Positions 24,538-36,995 are shown, counted from the stretch's first letter. The stretch is 64,000 nt of DNA from Epiperipatus broadwayi (GCA_028023455.1 JAQFVV010012511.1:3903777-3967776); one strand, 5' to 3'. Notes: generated by a model from the sequence alone, not told the origin. Numbers and translations are program-made.

Positions 24538-24775
24538 TTGGCTCAACATCTTTACATGTATAACAGAGCTCAGAAGAACAGCAACACAATCTCTGTATTT
24601 TTGGAGCATGCTAAACAATCAGGACACAACTTCACACCTGCCAATCCCATAATATTGTGCTCAGAATCAAACGATCACAAAAGAAAATAAAGGAGGCATT
24701 TTATATTAATGGAAATATCCATGCTATTAATAGGAAAGGCACTTGCTTCGAAATCTCGAAGAAATGGGCTACGTA
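24535..24775 (+). pseudogene. Penelope-like element GIY-YIG endonuclease, C-terminal fragment
   Basis: The translation contains SVFLEHAKQSGHNFTP followed by ILCSESNDHKRK. After a one-base frameshift in an A-run near 24683-24688 it continues IKEAFYINGNIHAINRKG. This is the C-terminal half of PLE GIY-YIG domains: H in the 'EH...H' block, the catalytic Glu in KEA, then an 'IN.' block. The GIY-YIG core itself is missing; the microsatellite replaces it. The same 'KEA.YI...INKK' ending is seen in the 46-kb pair, so these are related copies. The RT is absent. Confidence 0.75.
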
Positions 24776-24870
24776 ATACTAGCTTATTTGAATATTTGCA
24801 TATATTTTACTATACATTTTATGAAGGCTATGAAAATGAGGCATGGATCCTCGAAAACGTTAAGCCGATA
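24776..24870 (+). mobile_element. PLE 3' tail with TGA...stem...GAAA motif
   Basis: Directly downstream of the endonuclease remnant, ATGAAAATGAGG...CCTCGAAAACG (24830-24859) can form a GAGG/CCTC stem (24838-24841 with 24849-24852) followed by GAAAAC. The same layout occurs at the other PLE-like tails in this window (10962-10995, 34040-34071). Confidence 0.5.
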
Positions 24871-27759
24871 AACTTTAATATTAATTTATATCTTCTTCTC
24901 TACTAACAATTGTAAATAAGTGTTTTTTATTACATAATATTGAAAAGTAAACTATATTTATGTAATTTATTGTAAGTTTTGTAATACAGATAATTTTGGT
25001 TTTATTGATTTCATTATATATATATATTATTCTCGGGCACCCATTTTAGCATTCAGCACCAATCGACCTCGAAAACAGTTGATCATACAATTTATTATTT
25101 AATTATAAATAAATAAAAAGAGTTTAGTTGTAACCATTAATTTTCATAAATTTTTAAATTTTCTAATTATTGCTAGTAAATCAGTATTTGTAACTATTAT
25201 GATTTGTGATTAGATTTTGTATTTGTCACTTAGTAATATTTTATCTTTTGTTTAACTTTAATTGTTACTGGAGGGATGAAAGATGTTTGTCATTTAGATC
25301 AATTCTTTTAATTATAGGGATTTTTGAAAGTTAAATTAGTTGAAGGCCTAAAAACTGACGTATATATTTGTGTCAACACGATTTCTTGATGAATTGTAGT
25401 TTAAAATTTAGTACTTTTTAAAAATAATTATTTGTTTAGAAATTTTATTTATTATTTAAATAGAATTAATATATTGATGAATTTTGTTTATTATTAGTAT
25501 CTTTTAAAATATAGCATGAGCATAATTGTGTTTACATTTTAAATTCAGAACAGAAATTAATTTGCCAGTCATAAAATGCAGGGCCAGCCTATTTTTGGCA
25601 TTTACTGTTATTGCATAGCGATATAGTGGCATAGCCAAAAGTTGATAGATCAATTCTCAGTTGAATTAAAATCATAAAAGGATTCATCTAAGGATGAATT
25701 GAATAGTACTACTATTCTTAATCTGCTATTTGGTTTTCATATATCACAGACCTCCCAAGAGGCTAACCACACAATTATTTTATATATATCTTTTTAATAA
25801 CCATAAGGCGGCTGCCTGTATTATTCATTATCATGTTTTAGTAAAAACTATGCACAACACTGGTGACTGACCTTGTTATCCTACATCAAAGAGTAGTTGT
25901 TGTAATTAAAGTAACTAACACAGACATCGTAAATTATACAATATAGTACTAAAATCCTTACACTGAATGTTTCTTTTGCATGAATTTGTCTAATTGGTAA
26001 GTCTAAATCTTCAAATATCTTTTGTTTACAATTATAGGTATGCACTTATTTATGGTGGAATTATCTTTATGACCAGATTTATTTGTATATAACTTATTCA
26101 TTCTTTATGAGAGATCAGATATACAGAATATTACAATGATATCAGATTTATAGATATAAACTTTGTGCATAATATAAAATTATAAAATATTGCAAGTAAC
26201 TGTTTAAATATAAAAACACATAATTAAAACTGATGAGAATAAAATGAGATTAGTAAAAAATTATTATTAATGTTATCATTTTTTTTTCAGTAAAAAAACC
26301 TATAAAAATAATATAGTAACTTATTGCAATAATATGTGCATTGTATTATGTACTATTTAAATCACTGGCAGCATAAATGCTACGTTATGGATTAGTTTGG
26401 GACTAATACATAAATATATTTATACCTGTGATAAAATATTTAATTTGGATTTTGATCATTTCTATTAACCTATTATAGTTTAGGAAGTCACAACTTAGAT
26501 GTTTGGAATTCAATGCCCACTTATATATACATATATATTTATATGATTTAAATGTAAAAATATCTTTACTATGCATACTGTCTGTATAAAATAAAAAAAA
26601 TTGTCAAGCTTTAATTCTTTGTTAAAAAAATATTTTGAATATTTTTAAAGTTATCAAGTACTCATTAGATTAGTTAACCACGATATAGTGATTGATTGTG
26701 TGTGTATGTTTTTTTTTTTTTTTGCATTATCTTTTAAATAGGAATAGCTAGATGTTAATTCATTAAAATGTGAGTTAGCTAGTGAGTGATATTGGATATA
26801 TATTGACAATAAGTATATATATATATATTCCTTGATTTCAATAAGACTTTTAATTATTTGAGAAAACTTCAGCTCCACTGGATTTGAGCTTCATATAATC
26901 AATATATCAGTTTAATTCTCATCTACATCACACTATTATTAGGAAACTCTTGGGTATATCTTGTGTAATGGTATTTATTGGATGAAAATGTACTTAACAT
27001 TTTGATACACAAAAAATAAAGATATAACAAAACTGATGATTTTATTTATTTATTAGCATAAGTATTTTTTTTTTTTTTTAGATTATAAATTTAAATACCA
27101 TCATTTCTAATATTAGTTTTTAAGAGATGGCAAAACTAAAAAATACTTGAAACTGTTATAAATGGAAATTCAAGCTAATTTACTAATTCTTATCTTTTGT
27201 TCTAGTTTCCTTGTGTGACTTTATTTAATATTTATAATATTTATTTTATTGTTGTACTCTAAAATAGGCTGTGATTTATTATACATATCTGTTGGCTTCT
27301 ATAACATTCTGTAGAATAATCCATCTACATAAGTTTAGATATATGTAAATGAAAATTTGAGATTTAGACTCACTTTCATGATTGTAACAATCTTTCTTTC
27401 CAATAACTATTAAATAATATTAAATGTAAAATTAGAAGCTGTTATTTTTCTTTATTTCATAATTGTTCTTAATTCTTTAATACCTGCTGTATTAAATTCT
27501 TAAATATTATAAGTGACTATTCATACTGTGATGTATATCTATCTTTAGAAGCTGTTTCTGGTGAACAATGCTTTTTTTATTGGATGTGGAGAGCTGTTGG
27601 AAAAGCCATTTGTCTTATAGTAGACTATTTAAAGCTACTTTTGCTTTTGATGAACGATTTCATAAATATGACTTTTTATTTGAAGTCTCCTAAAGTTTAC
27701 AAAATCTTTCTTAGAGGGCAAATTCGTTCCTCACATGATATATTCCCACACCTGCAGAT
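24871..27759. other. AT-rich non-coding DNA
   Basis: No supportable gene. Short TA runs occur at ~25014-25027 and ~26813-26828. Weak tRNA-like B-box sequence occurs near 26508, too degenerate to call. Confidence 0.55.
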
Positions 27760-27820
27760 GATTTGTGCCAGCAAATTTTAAATATTTTCCCAAAATATTT
27801 AAAATTTGCTCGCACAAATC
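27760..27820. repeat. Near-perfect hairpin, 29-bp arms, 3-base loop
   Basis: The arms at 27760-27788 and 27792-27820 are complementary at 28 of 29 positions around a CCC loop. The structure ends one base before the SINE copy. It could extrude as a cruciform or be a tiny foldback element. Confidence 0.85.
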
Positions 27821-27821
27821 T

Positions 27822-27940
27822 AGCGTTGTTAGCCGAGAGGTCATCGCAACAGCCTTGCAAGCAAGTAGTTGGTTGCAGACGGTTGTGGGTTCGCGTCCTG
27901 GCCGATGCTATGACATATGAGAAAAAAAAACTTTTTTTCC
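27822..27940 (+). mobile_element. tRNA-derived SINE, second copy
   Basis: An A-box-like TAGCCGAGAGG (27830-27840) and B-box-like GGGTTCGCGTCCT (27887-27899), followed by GCCGATGCTATGACA and an A-rich tail, align with the copy at 5732-5840. The acceptor-like outer pairing is more degraded. The A-tail runs into C/A-rich sequence at 27935-27965. Pol III-driven non-autonomous retroelement by inference. Confidence 0.75.
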
Positions 27941-27965
27941 AAAAAAAAAAACAACAACCCAACAA

Positions 27966-28800
27966 CAGTAAGTAAAAAATATTGTATTATTAAATATATA
28001 TATATTATTTAAAGATGAACTGAATTTTGAGTATTGCTTGTTATATATCTGAAATTTTATAACTATAAAAATAATTTTTTTTTTTCTCGTTCTAAGTAGT
28101 AAGATTTACTTTTAAGTCTGTATTCGCTTCTGTTTTATCTTTTTATCTTTTTTTTTTCCAATTATTGCTATTTAGTTTGTTTAGTATTAAGTTTTTCTCA
28201 AATATTTGGCCCACACCTTCTTACTTTTTGCAATAAACTTGTTAAATGTATTTTTTTAACTTTCATATTATTAAAGAAAGATTTCTTTCTTTCTTTTTTT
28301 TCTTATAAAGTGTTGTTTGTTTGCAGCCAGTATGCTTAGCAAACAATGGCGCTGGTTTTATTCTATTTTCTTTTTTCCCACACATTTGGCCCAGCTCTCA
28401 GTTTGCACAGCAATCTGTCATAATAGTGGGATTTATATCTTGCTACTACAAATTTGTTAAACCAGCAGGAAGATGAAATATCATCTTTAGTATACATAGC
28501 TATTTGAGGCACTTATGCTATGATCCAAACAATTGAAACTTCAGAAAAAAAAAGTGGGAAAGAAGGTTATTTTATCACACATTAAATGTATTTGTATATC
28601 GTGAGCATTTTAATTAAGTAAGAAATATATACATATACAAAAATATAAGGTAGTTCTAGAATCTAATAATAAAAGCTGAGATATATTGAGACAGAATCAT
28701 TATAATTGATGACGATGATCATGTCAACATAGTTAAACAAGTATAAAATGAAATAATAAAATGATAAAATTATTTAAATAGTTTTACGATTATCCACACT
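27966..28800. other. AT-rich non-coding DNA
   Basis: No gene or repeat boundary recognised. Confidence 0.5.
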
Positions 28801-29055
28801 CTCTCATACAACTGATACGCATGACAACACACATGTAGAAAAGATAAATAATCACCAATATATATATTTCATGCTAAACCAGCACTCATCAGTTGGTCCA
28901 AATTATCATCTCCCACACATATATATATATATATAATCAGTGCTCAGTTTATATTAAGATAGTAAATCTTCATACTTTAATGGACAGACATCAATCTACT
29001 CCAACCTCCAACTTTTCAGCCATCTATATCATTGAAAATCTGATGATGAAATAGT
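28801..29055 (+). mobile_element. Diverged relic of the 14.5-kb repeat unit
   Basis: AAAAGATAAATAATCACCAA, the following CATGCTAAACCAGCA-TCATCAGTTGGTCC block and the ...GAAAATCTGATGATG block match the unit at 14596-14800 with substitutions and an inserted TA run. Only a single, non-inverted portion remains. It shows that the palindromic element at 14.5 kb belongs to a dispersed family. Confidence 0.75.
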
Positions 29056-32000
29056 TTTAAGGTACAATGGTTCCTAGAAAAAAAATATTCAACCATTCGA
29101 TAGTAATGAGACTTCTATTATGTTATCATTAGTTGTTGTTTTTTTCAAGTCATACTTACACTGACTGGTTGATGTTTTAATTCTGTAAATTTAGTCATTT
29201 TATTAGATATGTAACAAGTTTTATCAAAGCCACCATATTCTGATTGCTTACATATTTTATTTAATTCCCAGTTTTATAGAATCTATTCATTTCAACCATT
29301 ACTTTCATATGTCACATACAAAATAGAAGATTGAAAATTCATGAGAAAAAATTAAGTATACATTGAGGGGGGAGTTATATTTCTACAATTCTGCTATTAC
29401 ACATAGATGAAACATTTCCTCTTACCTTTTTTTTATGAATAATAAGTCAGTTGACATAATCTATTTTTTATTTACAAGGCAACATTAATAGTTAATATTA
29501 TTAATAACCTGTAAATTTTTATTATTTGTCATATAAATGAAAAATAGAAATTTAATCGAAATGTGCCAGTGTAAAATTTTTAATTCATTTAAGTGTTTAC
29601 TGTTATTATTATAGTTTCTGGTTTATTTATAATTTTAGATGACAGATGGAATCTATAATATTAGGTGGCATGGATGGTTAAATTGTATACATAGTTTGCT
29701 GTTGTGATATTTTTTTAAATGCCAGTTTAGTATTATGCATAATATATATCATAATTTTAAAACCATTATCAGTTCACAATACGAATATCTCTCCAAGTTT
29801 TTAATCCTATGTTTTCAATTCATAGCTTATTTTTTTCATATCGCTTCATCAAACTTTCTTATTTCATTCATTCATCTTATCTGTGTTCTTTTTGTAGATC
29901 TTTTACAATATTTTGAAATTAAGTTTTTAATAATGAAGATTTTTATGATTGAAAAATGAAATTTAAAAAAAAAAATAGAAAAGGGAATACCCTGACATCA
30001 ATCCTCTACATTGAGATATTTTTATAAGTAATAAAAAAGTCCTATTCTTAAAGTCCCCCCCCCCCATCCATTGTTTAAAGTTTTTTAAAAAAATTATGAT
30101 CCATAGACGCAGAAAATATTTCCTCCGAAATAGGCTACATTTTTCAGAAATACTATTGTGTCTCAGGTAATATTGAAGTTGTGGGCAAATTAAAGTCATC
30201 TTCATTAATTATTTTATCAAGGAATTGACTAATCACATTCAGTTAAATTTTAAAGTAAGTTTTTGAATTATTTTCTTTTGTTTATTAGTTAAATAATTTG
30301 TAAAAATGGGAGGAGAGAGAGAACAACGTACTTTCATAAGTCTGGAATGCATTAAATTTTTTTCATGTTTGTTTAAATTGTTTGTTAAGAATTTTAATAA
30401 ATTCTCATATTTCACATTTGTCCAATCTAGCAAATATATTTTAATGTTTTGAAAATCAGTGACATATGGTTAATACCTAAAATGTTTGATGTAAAAGTTG
30501 AAAGCTTTTATATTTTCCTTATACAGAGACATATGTTTATTTGATTATTCCACATAGCTCTCAGGAAATGATATCTTAATGTTCTAAAAATGTTTAATAT
30601 TTAGCTTTATAGAAAAAATCACAAAATGTTTTGCCAGAAAAAAAAGAAAGTATTATTGCTGAATATAAAAAGACATTAGTTGATATTATAAATGATTCTT
30701 TTAATACAAGAAAGGATTACTCTAACATTCAGACAAAGATTTTTCATTATCTCTTTTTCCTATTTCATCAATACTGTCTGATGGCCTATTGTAACATTCA
30801 GTTTTTAGAACATCTATCCACTTAAAGTAATATATCAACTGTATTTTCACCATCACTTTGCTTTATATATTCTGTGGCTAAAAATCTTTTGATAAGAATA
30901 CAACAGCTTTCTAATAAACATTATCTTGGTCAAAAAACACTTGTGACTAAATCAGTATCAATTTTTCCAAACTCATTACAATTGTAATGAATCACTTTTC
31001 CAGTTTAAAACCATTAAAGGTTAAAGCAATTAAAAAGATCAAAATTGAAGAAATAGGCTCTAGTGAAAATTGACAGGGAAATTATTCATAAACAAATCTT
31101 TATATATTATTGGTGTCATGAGAAAGAGGAATAATGAAAATGAAAGGAATAATTTTTCTTTACATTTAAAAGATAACTAATAAATCACCGACATGTTTTT
31201 GTGCATGTGTATTAATATATAATTAAATGGTACTTGTGAGTTGTCAAGTAAACTAAGATGGCAGTCTGTATTATTGAAGAATGTAGAGTTTTGAGCGTAT
31301 AATCTATCAAAGATGTGTTAGTTGTTAAATTAAAACAAAATTAATAAATCAATTGTTAAATTTAAAAAAAGAAAAGAAATAAATTTTGATAAATTTCATT
31401 AAAAAGCTTTATTTCAATTAGTTTTTTTTAATTATAATGTGGGAAGCGAAGAGACTCACTTAACATTGTCATACTTTGGTTCAATTCAGTGTGTTTCTTT
31501 TTGTCTGCAGTTATTTGGTAAATTTTCATAATGATTAAAAATTGGGACCTCTCTGTCACAGAACTTGATGCAATGGACTATTTTTAAAAATAGAGGATTT
31601 GTTCTTCCAAAACGTGTGCGTTAATGGTCATGATATGCTCGCACGCCGCTGACATGAATAAAATACAAATATTGTATATATATATTTTCATTTTTCTATT
31701 AATAAGTTGATCCCCCCAAAATAAAATAAACTGTAAATATTTTTTAATATTTGTACTTTAATGATCTGTTATTTTATTTGCTGGCAGATTTATATTTGTT
31801 TTAGTTATAATGAGAAAAATGTTGTAATTATTAAAGAACTCATAAAGAGATGATACGTTTACACTGTATATGCATAAGTCAGAAAGAAGAAACGTGCATA
31901 TATAGAGAGAGCTGGTGTAAATTTAAAGAAAAGGTTATAGACTATCTGAATATTAATACTCCTGTTGAGATATGTATGTGTGTGTAATCAGAGGTATGAA

Positions 32001-32903
32001 ATATGTCAGCTTATCAATATTTTTTTTTTTTTAAAATAATCTCATCTGGCTCTTGTTAAAAAGTGAAGTTTAATTTAAGTTTTTTATTTTTAAGGTAAAT
32101 GGATATCCTGTTGTTTTGTTTGCAAACTTTTGCATTAATATACACCTGGTCATACGCGAAGGAGAAAAGCTGCACCTCTGTAATAAACTGAAAACAATAA
32201 ATAATAATAAGACTATCACAAAAAAATTTAAAAATTAGTAATATTGTAGTAAATAAATAATAATAATGATTATGATACAAGTACCATTAATAATAATACT
32301 ACAAAACTTCAATTTATGTTAATACTTTTTTAATTAGATATTTGGTAGTAATCGTTTAATATAAGCAGCGATCAATTTCTAATTATTGGATTTCACTTAA
32401 TAATAATTAAATTTTCAATATAAATTACCAAAACCACCGGCATGGGTAAGAAGTGTCATTGTGCAAATTAAATTCCAGTTCTCTAGCCCATTCCTATGAA
32501 ATAAAATTTGTAAATTAAAACAAAATGAATTTTTAAAATTTTATTTAATACAGAAATACTAGAACATGAAAAAATTAGAATTATTTATATTATTTAATCT
32601 TTTACCTTTTTATTTATATATTAACATTCAAATTTAATGTAAGATCTGAAGTTTCAGATCTTTTATTCTCAAAATTACAACTTGCTTCAATTTCTTTGAC
32701 TGGGGAGATTAAAACAAACTAATATAAATCTTTTATAAGGAAAATAAGAAATACAGGACACAATGACTCAACAACAAGAGGAGTAATTTAACATTAATTT
32801 AATGCAAATAATTAATTATATATAAGACGGAATTAATATACATATTTGGGACTGAATATAAACACTTTTAATAAATTACACATATAGGAAACCTGATATA
32901 TGT
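29056..32903. other. AT-rich non-coding DNA
   Basis: No supportable gene. The 64-codon plus-strand frame at 30631-30825 has a more polar first half (AEYKKTLVDIINDSFNTRKD) but resembles no family I know. A poly-C tract lies near 30055. Confidence 0.5.
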
Positions 32904-33065
32904 ATATGTAATATACAAATCAATATATATATCAAAATACAGTACAATTTATATAAATTATATTCTTTTAGAAGTATTTTCGACTATACACTTTGTAGTC
33001 TTTATCAACTATATAACGTTGAATAATCAAAACGAGACAACCCTTAACAATACCCATAGTTCAAT

Positions 33066-33398
33066 TCAGATTTCCCACAATTCTGTTATCTTAACATTTG
33101 ATGACTGGCGATTCATTAACATTTGACGATTTCTTGAAATCAACATAGCCTCTTTTATTTTACGTTTATTATGACAACGTTCAATTTGAATAATTTTCAT
33201 ATTTTTATAATCAAATTTAAATCCATATTGACAAGATTTATTATGATCAAATATAACAGATGATGAAGGTTTATTTACATCTGTTCCATATTGATTCTCT
33301 TTATGAATTCTATTATATAAAAGCATATGTTCTTTTATTCTCTTCTCAAATGTACACTTAGATTCACCAATGTATTGTACGCCGCATCCACATATCAA
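33066..33398 (-). pseudogene. PLE GIY-YIG endonuclease (left arm)
   Basis: A 110-codon frame starting inside the domain: ICGCGVQYIGESKCTFEKRI has the 'GVQYIG' core (the GIY-YIG equivalent), the CxC Cys pair typical of PLEs and the Arg of 'KRIKEH'. It continues to a 'FDH' His and the catalytic Glu in KEAMLIS, and ends with an RQ-rich tail and ITELWEI. Upstream in the same frame the sequence continues NQNSIIYRL to the palindrome centre. The domain looks complete and unbroken, but the RT normally fused in front is absent. The PLE endonuclease nicks target DNA during retrotransposition (family knowledge). Confidence 0.85.
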
Positions 33399-33454
33399 TC
33401 TATATATAATAGAATTTTGATTAAACTTTGAATTTTGAATTTTAGAATTATTAA

Positions 33455-33982
33455 TTGCTTAATAATTCTAAAATTCAAAATTCAAAGTTTAATCAAAATT
33501 CTATTATATATAGATTGATATGTGGATGCGGCGTACAATACATTGGTGAATCTAAGTGTACATTTGAGAAGAGAATAAAAGAACATAGATTGCTTAATAA
33601 TTCTAAAATTCAAAATTCAAAGTTTAATCAAAATTCTATTATATATAGATTGATATGTGGATGCGGCGTACAATACATTGGTGAATCTAAGTATACATTT
33701 GAGAAGAGAATAAAAGAACATATGCTTTTATATAATAGAATTCATAAAGAGAATCAATATGGAACAGATGTAAATAAACCTTCATCATCTGTTATATTTG
33801 ATCATAATAAATCTTGTCAATATGGATTTAAATTTGATTATAAAAATATGAAAATTATTCAAATTGAACGTTGTCATAATAAACGTAAAATAAAAGAGGC
33901 TATGTTGATTTCAAGAAATCGTCAAATGTTAATGAATCGCCAGTCATCAAATGTTAAGATAACAGAATTGTGGGAAATCTGA
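33455..33982 (+). pseudogene. PLE GIY-YIG endonuclease with internal 45-codon duplication (right arm)
   Basis: A 175-codon open frame. The first 45-codon unit (linker plus YRLICGCGVQYIGES...KRIKEH) is repeated in frame (33459-33593 and 33594-33728), so the GIY-YIG N-terminal half occurs twice before one complete C-terminal half with the catalytic Glu (KEAMLIS). The 135-bp unit is almost identical between copies: one reads SKC and the other SKY in the core region. The second unit plus the rest matches the left-arm protein. The duplication is probably a by-product of template switching rather than a functional double domain. Confidence 0.85.
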
Positions 33983-34040
33983 ATTGAACTATGGGTACTG
34001 TTAAGGGTTGTCTCGTTTTGATTATTCAACGTTATATAGT

Positions 34041-34071
34041 TGATAAAGACTACAAAGTGTATAGTCGAAAG
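34041..34071 (+). other. PLE-tail stem motif (hammerhead-like layout)
   Basis: TTGATAAA, then GACTA (34048-34052) paired with TAGTC (34062-34066), then GAAAG. The mirror copy is at ~32970-33000. The layout resembles a hammerhead core (CUGANGA-stem II-GAAA) but with U for C3, A for G8 and one extra base before the stem, so catalytic activity is doubtful. Confidence 0.4.
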
Positions 34072-34146
34072 TACTTCTAAAAGAATATAATTTATATAAA
34101 TTGTACTGTATTTTGATATATATATTGATTTGTATATTACATATAT

Positions 34147-35488
34147 TGTGAAACGAATACAGATATCAAACTTTATTTATTATATATATATATATAATAT
34201 TATTGTGTAAGTAATTCTACTTTCAGTTTAATTATCTTTACAATCAATGCAGTCCCATTGGTCTTATCTATAGAGACCCAGTATAGTTATGATCTACAAC
34301 CAGAATATGAATCTATGAGATATAATGTCTAATGGCATTGTCTAGATGATCTTGCAGCTCCATCCTCATTGCAAAGAAAACAATGTTTTTTTATTTCTTA
34401 CATAACTGTTTGTCACTATTATTTTTTCAGGTCTACATTTATAACTCTTAGATTTTTTTATCAATAATTAGATCAACTTTAACCAGCATGCCAAATAATT
34501 TGTTAAAAATAGTTCTTGTTTGTTTCAAAATGCATTAGTTAGTTGTCTTTAATTTAATTTAAAATCTCTCATGCATAATTTGTGTATATATTCCTTGTGT
34601 AATAGCTTATTTACATTATTATTTAATTTTTATGTGCTTGTTATATTAATAATTTAATCATATTTTACATATTATATTTTATTATGGATATATTATACAC
34701 TTTAACATTTTAAATTTTCATATCTACATTGTTTACTTGATAAGTTTTTAGAAGTCATTAACATGCATTTGCATTTTGTTTTAATGTTAGATTATACTGG
34801 ATAACTATAACAAAAAAAAAAATGCTTGAATTGTTCAATTTGATAATGTTTTAGGAACTTATCCAAGAGAGTTACTATTTAGAAGAGCTTTCTATTGATA
34901 CTATATGGTTGTTTTATTAAATAGAGTGACATTAGAATATAGATATAATTAGATTTGTTAAGAATTCAATATTTTGGCACACAATATCTTTTTTAAAAAT
35001 TGTTTTTTTACTAATTCTGTTTTTCTGAATTTGAGCTGTCATATAGCTAAAGTAAGCTCTAGACCTGCAATCAAACACAATAATATTCAAATATATTTGT
35101 GTACTTCATGACAATGCAATTCAAAGTAAATTAAGATTAGTAAAACACAAAAAAATAATATTGATATTAAAAAAATATAACATCAGTATTAAAAAAAGAA
35201 GAGATAATATTGTTATTTAAATTTTTTTTCTTGAAAACATTGGTATCAATCCCAGAATCCTACATTTTAAGTGCTGATATTTTATTGCAGTACTATACTA
35301 AACACATGATGCTTATAAAATATGACTGATAAAAGTAATTATCTATTATACTACTGTTATCCAGTATACTTCAGAATTACTGTAATTATTATGAGGCAAT
35401 ATCTTTTAAATAAATTTATTTTTGAATAAATTATTAATAGTAAAATGTCAATTTTTTTTATATAAATTAGAAAATTTAAATGAAAGTG
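34147..35488. other. AT-rich non-coding DNA
   Basis: No gene recognised. A TA run follows the palindrome at ~34181-34196. Confidence 0.5.
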
Positions 35489-36400
35489 ATTTAAAGTTGT
35501 AACTAATAATTTGTTAAGCTCATACTCATTATCTAAGCAATGTATATTAAGGTTATAACCTTAAGACTATGCGCCTAAATATGGCAGTAGGGATCTCTAC
35601 AAATCCTTAACACAAGATTAACAACTTTAAAAGACAAGAGCGGCCAACTCTTATCTTCAACCTACTTTTTTAATTATAAAGGCAAATCTAAAGAATGTTG
35701 ATTTGTGAGCATGAAGCTATTGAATACTTCACTGATTAAGTCCACAATTTCTATTACAAACTAACATTCGCGAAGTCTTTCTATTTACAATGAGTCAGTG
35801 TAAAGCTCTTATGATTAGAAATATTTTAAGACAATTTAAAGTTGTAACTAATAATTTTTTAAGCACATACTCATTACCTAAGCAGATTTGGAAATTTAAA
35901 CATTTTCATTCATATATAAATTTTGTTAATTATTATGGCTTTATGGAATTGTTCTGTTCATTTTACTTCTATGTTCAATATATAATATGTGCTCTAGTAT
36001 ATTTCAAGCAATTGTCACAGACTGAGTAAAAAAGTAATTTTCTTATATTTAAATAAAAAATATTTACAATCTTAGAATATGCTTCTAAAAATGGAGTGAT
36101 TCAGGATAAAATATTTTTATTTATATATAAATTTTAGTAATTGTCATAGCAACATGGTACCAATTTATTCAGTTTAGTACAGTGATGGAGAATGTAATAT
36201 GTAATTTAATATATTTTGAGAATTTGTCATAAGACTAAGTGAAAAGTAATCCTCTTATATGTACATAAATATATATATATAATCATAAAATGTGTTTCTA
36301 AGAATGGAGTGATTCAGAAATTTAAGCATTTCATTTAAACATAAATTTTATTAATTATCACTGAGACATGGTGCACCTCAATGATGAAGCATCTTTGTGT
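35489..36400. repeat. Diverged tandem repeats, ~215-bp period plus a longer-range repeat
   Basis: AAAGTTGTAACTAATAATTT at ~35492 recurs at ~35837. GGAGTGATTCAG within a CTTCTAA-AATGG context recurs at ~36094 and ~36306. Segments with CATATATAAATTTT-GT/TAATTAT recur near 35912, 36123 and 36342. About three diverged copies with a period near 215 bases can be laid out. The 79-codon frame at 35790-36029 lies in this array and is not a convincing gene. Confidence 0.5.
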
Positions 36401-36987
36401 CCCTCACAACTATAACACCCACATAGTATGGAAAGTTATATGCAATGTCTACAATTTCTTTAAATACATCCATTAATGAGGAAGTTAAATTGTTAAAAAA
36501 ATCACTTCAAAAGTCTGAATGCTATTTTGATACATTTATTACATATTGATTCTTTATGTCATAATATATAAAACCAAAAATGTGCAGATCTATGTTAAAA
36601 ATGTATTCCCATTAATTTAAAAAGTGTAACAAAATATATGATGGCAATTTTTAATGTCAGATTGCTAATATTTTAGCAAAGATCTTTGTAATATATTTTT
36701 TGCAAACAAATTAAACTAATTTTTAAAATGCTTGAAAATTTCAACTGTCAGGAATAATTCAAAAGTAAAAAAAAAGTATTAATCTACACTAAAAATTAAT
36801 TTTAAAAAAAGCTATTGAAATACCAAACCTGTTTTAGTGTCCATGTAAAATGACATGAGCCATTTGTTTTAACACAATGTAGTTAAATAGCATCATATTT
36901 AAACACTTTTTTATGAAGTTTAATTTATGTGTAAGATATGTGAATGTTGTTTAATTTACAATTCTATATGATAGTTAAAATTAAAAA
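36401..36987. other. AT-rich non-coding DNA
   Basis: Flank of the DNA transposon. I see no gene. Confidence 0.5.
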
Positions 36988-36995
36988 AAAAGATC
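36988..36995. repeat. Left 8-bp target-site duplication
   Basis: AAAAGATC abuts the left terminal inverted repeat and is identical to 38443-38450. Confidence 0.85.

Larger units (their letters stand above)
32904..34146. mobile_element. Young PLE palindrome (inverted pair of 3' ends)
   Basis: The left arm (32904-33454) and right arm (33594-34146) are reverse complements over ~550 bases, with only a handful of mismatches seen (for example near 32979, 33048 and 33355 on the left). Between them lies one extra 135-bp unit (33459-33593) that duplicates the start of the right arm. Each arm encodes a PLE GIY-YIG endonuclease followed by a shared 3' UTR. The RT is missing from both. Near-identity implies a recent origin, or an assembly/amplification artefact. 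Confidence 0.88.

Noticed and set aside
24385-24690. Open frames with poly-Tyr/poly-His or poly-Met/poly-Ile runs
   Set aside because: They are translations of the trinucleotide microsatellite. Only the part after 24535 on the plus strand is real, as a PLE fragment.
27711-27975. Overlapping frames at the SINE
   Set aside because: They arise from the less AT-rich SINE body and are not protein-coding.
30631-30825. Small gene of 64 codons
   Set aside because: Only the first third has non-random composition, with no family resemblance and no supporting signals.
34041-34071. Active hammerhead ribozyme
   Set aside because: Core positions are changed, an extra base precedes the stem, and stems I and III were not identified.
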